64,000 bases of DNA, from assembly GCA_017458335.1 (NCBI GenBank), contig JAFTFT010000033.1, positions 1 to 64,000 of the forward strand. Direction: 5' to 3'. The notes beneath the pieces were generated by a model, which saw only the letters and a list, made by a program, of their open reading frames with translations, did not search any database and had not been told where the DNA came from. Numbering within the stretch: the stretch's first letter is position 1; each line of letters begins with the position of its first letter. The translations under genes and the position numbers were made by a program. The stretch comes from Oscillospiraceae bacterium. GTDB taxonomy: Bacteria; Bacillota; Clostridia; Oscillospirales; Oscillospiraceae. This document shows positions 59,837-64,000 of the stretch, one piece after another.

Positions 59837-62080
59837 ATGAAGAAGAAATCCTCCCCCAACGACACCGCCCCGCGTCCCGTTTCCAACCCCAACGTCCTCG
59901 GGCTCCGGGGCGAGACCACGGAGCAGCCCATCACCGATACGCTGGAGCAGAACTACATGCCCTACGCCATGAGCGTCATCGTCTCCCGCGCCATCCCGGA
60001 GATCGACGGCTTCAAGCCCTCCCACCGCAAGCTCCTCTACACCATGTACAAGATGGGCCTGCTGACGGGTCCGCGCACCAAGAGCGCCAACATCGTGGGC
60101 CAGACCATGAAACTAAACCCTCACGGCGACGCGGCGATCTACGAGACCATGGTCCGCCTCTCCGCGGGCAACCAGGCCCTGCTCACCCCCTTCGTGGACT
60201 CGAAGGGGAACTTCGGCAAGGTCTACTCCCGGGACATGTCCTACGCGGCCTCCCGCTACACCGAGGCGAAGCTCTCGAAGATCTGCACGGCCCTCTTCGA
60301 GGACATCGACAAGGACGCCGTGGACTTCACGGACAACTATGACGGCACCATGCTCGAGCCGACGCTCCTGCCCACGGCCTTCCCGAACGTCCTGGTCTCG
60401 GCCAACTCCGGCATCGCCGTCGGCATGGCGAGCCAGATCTGCGGCTTCAACCTCAACGAGGTCTGCAACGCCGCGATTGCGCTTCTCCGCGACGGGGACG
60501 CAGACCTGCTGAGCCTGATGCCCGCGCCGGACTTCCCCACGGGGGCGGAGGTGCTCTACGACCGGGCGGCGCTGGAGACGGTGTACCGCACCGGCCGGGG
60601 CAGCATCCAGGTCCGGGCCCGCTGGCGCTACCTCCAGAAGGAGAACATGATCGAGATCACCGAGATCCCCTACACCGCCACCTGCGAGGCGATCCTGGAC
60701 AAGGTGGCCGAGCTCATCAAGGCGGGGAAGATCCGCGAGATCAACGACATGCGGGACGAGACGGACCTCTCCGGCCTGCGCCTGGCCATCGACCTGAAGC
60801 GGGGCGCGGACCCCGACCGCCTCATGCAGAAGCTCTTCAAGTCGACGCCCCTGCAGGACGCCTTTCCCTGTAATTTTAATATTCTGATCGCCGGCAACCC
60901 CCGGGTCATGGGCGTGCGGGAGATCCTGGACGAGTGGATCGCCTGGCGCACCGAGTGTGTCCGCCGCCGGATCTACCACGAGCTGGCGGGGAAGAAGGAC
61001 AGGCTCCACCTGCTCCAGGGGCTGCAGCGCATCCTCCTGGACATCGACCGGGCGATTGAGATTATACGCAACACCGAGCTCGAGGCGGACGTGGTGCCGA
61101 ACCTGATGATGGGCTTCGGCATTGACGAGCCCCAGGCGGAGTACGTGGCGGAGATCCGCCTGCGCAACATCAACCGGGAGTATATCCTCAAGCGCACCTC
61201 GGACATTGACGCCCTGGAGAAGGACATCGCGGACCTGGAGGCCACCCTGAACAGCCGCCGCCGTCTGCGGAATGTGCTGATCGCCGAGCTCGAGAAGATC
61301 AACAAGCAGTTCCCGACCCCGCGCCGCACGGGCATCGTGTATGAGGATGAGCTGCCGGAGTTCACCGAAGAGGAGGCGCCGGACACGGACCCGGTCACGG
61401 TCTTCCTCTCGAAAGAGGGCTACTTCAAGAAGATCACGCCCCAGTCCCTGCGCATGTCCTCCGAGCAGAAGTACAAGGAGGGCGACGGCCTCCGGCGCCA
61501 GCTGGAGAGCGCGAACCACCACGAACTTCTCATCTTCACCGACCGCCAGCAGGTCTACCGTCTGCGCCTCAGCGACGTCGAGCCGACCAAGGCCTCGGTC
61601 CTGGGCAGCTTCCTGCCCACCATGCTGAACATGGACGAGGGCGAGTCGGTCCTGGACATGGTGGACCCGGGGGACTACCGGGGCAGCCTGATCCTGGCCT
61701 TTGCCAACGGCAAGCTCGCCCACATCCCGCTGGAGTCGTACCAGACCAAGGGCAACCGGAAGAAGCTTCTGAACGCATACTCGGATAAGAGCCGCCTGGT
61801 GGGTCTGGTGCATCTGACGGAGGAAAAAGACCTCTTCCTGCTGACGAACGACGGCCGCGGCCTGGTCGTGAACAGCTCACTCGTCGCCCTGAAGACCACA
61901 CGCAATACCCAGGGGGTCTCGGCGGTGAGCCTTCGGGGGAGAAAGGAGCTCGCGGAAATCCTGCCGGCGGAAGCCGCGCATCTGTCCGATCTGTCCCGCT
62001 ACCGCGCCAAGGCGATCCCGAAAGCTCCGGTGGCGCTGACCATGGAGGACAGAGGCGAGGAGCAGCTCAGCCTGCTGTGA
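59837..62080 (+). CDS. parC: DNA topoisomerase IV-like subunit A (GyrA/ParC family)
   Basis: 747 residues. The breakage-reunion domain opens with YAMSVIVSRAIPEIDGFKPSHRKLLYTMYKMGL. The quinolone region reads HGDAAIYETMVRL, so the usual Ser (E. coli GyrA S83) is Ala99. The active-site Tyr141 lies in AASRYTEAKLSKI. A coiled segment follows near 420-480, then a shortened beta-propeller-like C-domain (residues 500-710) without a GyrA box. With ParE it should decatenate or relax DNA. It is encoded downstream of parE but separated from it by the S23-like gene. Confidence 0.9.
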   Translation: MKKKSSPNDTAPRPVSNPNVLGLRGETTEQPITDTLEQNYMPYAMSVIVSRAIPEIDGFKPSHRKLLYTMYKMGLLTGPRTKSANIVGQTMKLNPHGDAAIYETMVRLSAGNQALLTPFVDSKGNFGKVYSRDMSYAASRYTEAKLSKICTALFEDIDKDAVDFTDNYDGTMLEPTLLPTAFPNVLVSANSGIAVGMASQICGFNLNEVCNAAIALLRDGDADLLSLMPAPDFPTGAEVLYDRAALETVYRTGRGSIQVRARWRYLQKENMIEITEIPYTATCEAILDKVAELIKAGKIREINDMRDETDLSGLRLAIDLKRGADPDRLMQKLFKSTPLQDAFPCNFNILIAGNPRVMGVREILDEWIAWRTECVRRRIYHELAGKKDRLHLLQGLQRILLDIDRAIEIIRNTELEADVVPNLMMGFGIDEPQAEYVAEIRLRNINREYILKRTSDIDALEKDIADLEATLNSRRRLRNVLIAELEKINKQFPTPRRTGIVYEDELPEFTEEEAPDTDPVTVFLSKEGYFKKITPQSLRMSSEQKYKEGDGLRRQLESANHHELLIFTDRQQVYRLRLSDVEPTKASVLGSFLPTMLNMDEGESVLDMVDPGDYRGSLILAFANGKLAHIPLESYQTKGNRKKLLNAYSDKSRLVGLVHLTEEKDLFLLTNDGRGLVVNSSLVALKTTRNTQGVSAVSLRGRKELAEILPAEAAHLSDLSRYRAKAIPKAPVALTMEDRGEEQLSLL

Positions 62081-62092
62081 AAGGAGAAGCGT

Positions 62093-62290
62093 ATGATGGA
62101 AAAGCTGAACGAAGAGAAGCTGAAAGCGGTGTCCGGGGGAGTGAAACGGGAGAAATACGTCTCTGCCTTTTACTGCGAGTATTGCCGAAAGACCATCCAT
62201 CTCCCCGGTGTGTATAGCCTTGAGAACGCAAAAAAGGATCATATGACCAAATACCACCCCACCATTTTGACCGATTTTTCCCATCCGTGA
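62093..62290 (+). CDS. Small peptide with double-glycine-type leader and Cys/His-rich core
   Basis: 65 residues with AAGGAG 6 nt before the ATG. Residues 1-16 (MMEKLNEEKLKAVSGG) look like a double-glycine leader of exported peptides or RiPP precursors. The predicted 49-residue core contains FYCEYCRKTIHL (CxxC) and KKDHMTKYHP (HxxxxH), a possible zinc finger. No peptidase-type ABC transporter or modification enzyme is nearby. It may instead be a small C2H2-like protein with a coincidental GG. Confidence 0.55.
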   Translation: MMEKLNEEKLKAVSGGVKREKYVSAFYCEYCRKTIHLPGVYSLENAKKDHMTKYHPTILTDFSHP

Positions 62291-62409
62291 TCATGAACGG
62301 GCAGAAAACAGGAACGAATCTGGAAGTTTTTGTATAAAAGTACCATATACTTTTCTATATAATGATGCTATAATCCTGAAGTAACCTAAATGTAGGAGGA
62401 ATGTATAAA

Positions 62410-62796
62410 ATGGCACCGAAAAAAGCTGCTGTTGCTGATGTTAAGACCGAGGCCAAAAAGCCTGTTGAAACCAAAGCCGTCGCGGAGAAGACCGTCGTCG
62501 AGAAGGCCGTTGCTGAGAAGGCTCCCGAAGTTGTGAAGGAAGTCAAGGCTCCCGCAAAGAAGGCCGCTGCGAAGAAGCCGGTCGAAAAGAAGGTCGCTGC
62601 GAAGAAGCCCGCGGAAAAGAAGCCCGCTTCGAAGAAAGCCGCAGAAGTGATCATCCAGTCCGCCCTCGGCGGCGAGATCACGCCGGATGCGATCCTTGAG
62701 AAGGTCGGCGCTGTGGACAAGATCTATGTGAGAGTTGACCAGAACAAGGCGTACTGGGTACGCGGAGAAGAGACCGGCAGCGTCGATCTCTGGTAA
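62410..62796 (+). CDS. DUF6465-like protein with lysine/alanine-rich tail
   Basis: 128 residues from the ATG at 62410: AGGAGGA lies 9 nt upstream and directly abuts the alternative ATG at 62401. Residues 1-78 are a low-complexity Lys/Ala/Pro/Val/Glu region with repeated AAKKPAEKK-type motifs, similar in composition to histone H1-like tails. Residues 80-128 (AEVIIQSALGGEITPDAILEKV and KIYVRVDQNKAYWVRGEETG) fit the DUF6465 family of Clostridia. It may be abundant and nucleic-acid-binding. A terminator follows. Confidence 0.75.
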   Translation: MAPKKAAVADVKTEAKKPVETKAVAEKTVVEKAVAEKAPEVVKEVKAPAKKAAAKKPVEKKVAAKKPAEKKPASKKAAEVIIQSALGGEITPDAILEKVGAVDKIYVRVDQNKAYWVRGEETGSVDLW

Positions 62797-62810
62797 TCGG
62801 TTTTGAAAGC

Positions 62811-62841
62811 AGCCCGGCATGAGTGCCGGGCTTTTTCTTTT
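62811..62841 (+). terminator. Terminator after the DUF6465-like gene
   Basis: AGCCCGGCA / TGCCGGGCT with a short loop, followed by TTTTCTTTTC. Confidence 0.85.
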
Positions 62842-62911
62842 CTTGGCACCGGCTGAAGCGTGTGCTCTATGTGGATTGATGACACAGATTTCCGAATTCA
62901 CAAACAGGTCA

Positions 62912-62939
62912 TTGAAAAAACGAAAGGATTCGTTATAAT
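62912..62939 (+). promoter_or_regulatory. Promoter of the histidine kinase gene
   Basis: TTGAAA at 62912-62917, 16-bp spacer, TATAAT at 62934-62939. Confidence 0.65.
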
Positions 62940-62974
62940 GATTGAAACATCATGTGTTGAGGCGTGATCGTGCT

Positions 62975-64000
62975 GTGAAGAGCATTTTTATCAAAAACTT
63001 TGCCACCACCGCGCTCCTGCTGGCGTTCAGCTTCCTGCTGCTGGCGGTAAGCTTTGTCGGGATCGGCCGAACCTATCTGATCGAAGACTATCGGCGGGGG
63101 ATGATGTCCGCGGCGGGCGAGGTTGCCCATACGGCGTCGGCCGTTGCCCGCGGCAACTCGCTTTCCGACTGGACGATGAGCATGGTGATCAGCTCAATTT
63201 CCGGTTCCACCGGGAACCACATTTTCATCACGGATGAAGAGGGCACGATCATTACCTGCTCAGAGAAGCGGCCTCACTGCGAACACATCGGAAAACAGGT
63301 CCCGTCGGATACCATCCGCCAGATGGAACTCGGCAGCTTTGATCAGCTGACGACCCTGGACGGCATCTATCCCGAGAAGCGCTATGTGGTCGGAAAACCC
63401 ATTTCCGCGGAGACCGACGGAACGCTGCTGGGCTACTGCTTCATCAGTTCCGAGATCTCCCATATGCTGGGGGCCTGGACAAGTTACCTGAGTTGGGCAA
63501 TTGTGGCTTTCTCCATCGTCTCTCTGATCGCGATGCTGATGGTGATGGTGTATTCCAAAAGGATGGCCAGACCCTTGGACGAGATTGCTTCCGCCTCGCG
63601 GAAGTTTGCCAGAGGGGACTTCTCCGTCCGCGTGAAGCAGACCGCCGACACCACGGACGAGATGGGCGCTCTGATCGACTCATTCAACAAGATGGCGGAC
63701 TCTCTCGAGCAGGCGGAAAACCGCAGGAGCGAGTTCATCGCAAACATCTCGCACGAGCTCCGCACCCCGATGACGACCATTGCGGGCTTTGCCGACGGCA
63801 TCCTGGATGGGACGATCCCACCGGAGCAGGAGCGCAAGTATCTCATCTCAATCCGCGATGAGACAAGACGCCTCTCCAGACTGGTGCGCGATATGCTGGA
63901 TGTCTCCCGGGCGAAGGCGAAGGCGGCGGATGCTTCTCGCAGAAGCGTGTTCGACCTTACCGAGCTCATTCTCCAGACCATGTTGAGCTTTGAAAGCCGG
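62975..64000 (+). CDS. Sensor histidine kinase (partial, cut by the right edge)
   Basis: 342 codons in an open frame without a stop inside the window. The start is taken as the GTG at 62975; upstream in-frame GTG/TTG codons at 62954 and 62957 are alternatives. A first membrane helix (TTALLLAFSFLLLAVSFVG) precedes an extracellular sensor domain of ~130 residues containing Cys residues (TCSEKRPHCEH). A second helix (AIVAFSIVSLIAMLMVMVYS) and a HAMP domain follow, then the HisKA segment with EFIANISHELRTPMTTIAGF, the phospho-His. The ATPase domain lies beyond the window. It has its own promoter; no response-regulator gene is visible upstream. Confidence 0.92.
   Translation, partial: MKSIFIKNFATTALLLAFSFLLLAVSFVGIGRTYLIEDYRRGMMSAAGEVAHTASAVARGNSLSDWTMSMVISSISGSTGNHIFITDEEGTIITCSEKRPHCEHIGKQVPSDTIRQMELGSFDQLTTLDGIYPEKRYVVGKPISAETDGTLLGYCFISSEISHMLGAWTSYLSWAIVAFSIVSLIAMLMVMVYSKRMARPLDEIASASRKFARGDFSVRVKQTADTTDEMGALIDSFNKMADSLEQAENRRSEFIANISHELRTPMTTIAGFADGILDGTIPPEQERKYLISIRDETRRLSRLVRDMLDVSRAKAKAADASRRSVFDLTELILQTMLSFESR

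Noticed and set aside
1-64000. CRISPR arrays or prophage modules
   Set aside because: I saw no regularly spaced 25-40 bp repeats, no cas genes and no phage structural genes. The heptad arrays have a 7-bp period and no spacers.

Overview
The window reads as a chromosomal segment of a GC-rich Gram-positive anaerobe of the class Clostridia. An Oscillospirales-type gut bacterium is my best guess, inferred from gene families and synteny and not from any marker search. The core order asp23-nusB-xseA-xseB-ispA-dxs-tlyA-nadK-argR-recN is the classic clostridial block. MurT/GatD, AbiEi/AbiEii, a Hol_Tox-type micro-toxin, a BofA-like protein and a DUF6465-like protein fit Firmicutes. AGGAGG Shine-Dalgarno sites and TTGNNN-17-TATAAT promoters are easy to find.

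Layout. 1-341: degenerate ~22-bp repeats resembling the end of an IS21-type element. 342-4816: surface-polysaccharide type cluster (MurJ/Wzx flippase, VanZ, two NTP_transf_5-like proteins), AT-rich at its left end. 4911-7790: small coiled-coil protein, rplU-rpmA-obgE and a second VanZ. 7787-10046: a degenerate P-type ATPase lacking the catalytic Asp, followed by a HAD-IB phosphatase. 10916-21769: the long core block (isoprenoid, NADP, arginine repressor, DNA repair), then tyrS and a GH25 lysozyme. 21896-26178: glycogen branching enzyme and a GH13 glucanase. 26439-32563: accessory region with a secreted protein, an XRE-like regulator, a structured leader plus terminator ahead of an AT-rich acyl-CoA synthetase, a type I toxin-antitoxin locus and an AbiE type IV system.

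32742-35541: rplS, an O-antigen-ligase-like protein and a GT2. 35596-40815 (minus strand): MoxR-DUF58-transglutaminase-PAP2-unknown operon. 40987-46192: mgtE, AEC transporter, trkA, trkH. 46248-49207: PIN-like protein, tRNA-Ser(UGA) and two lipoproteins. 49267-51412 (minus): murT-gatD, for amidation of lipid II. 51893-56667: zinc-ribbon membrane protein, glpK, HAD-IIA phosphatase and a GT39-like glycosyltransferase. 56760-62080: bofA, then a divergent topoisomerase IV pair (parE, parC) split by a four-helix-bundle gene. Intergenic gaps here carry a striking family of 7-bp-periodic repeats. 62093-64000: a double-glycine-leader-like peptide with Cys/His residues, a Lys/Ala-rich DUF6465-like protein and a sensor histidine kinase cut by the right edge.

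Points most worth a second look: the pseudo-P-type ATPase; the ~105-nt structured leader with terminator at 27699-27858; the heptad repeat arrays around the topoisomerase genes; the complete type I toxin/antisense module; the missing Prp protease matched by an L27 without N-terminal extension; and the absence of sporulation genes from their usual places around the asp23-recN block.
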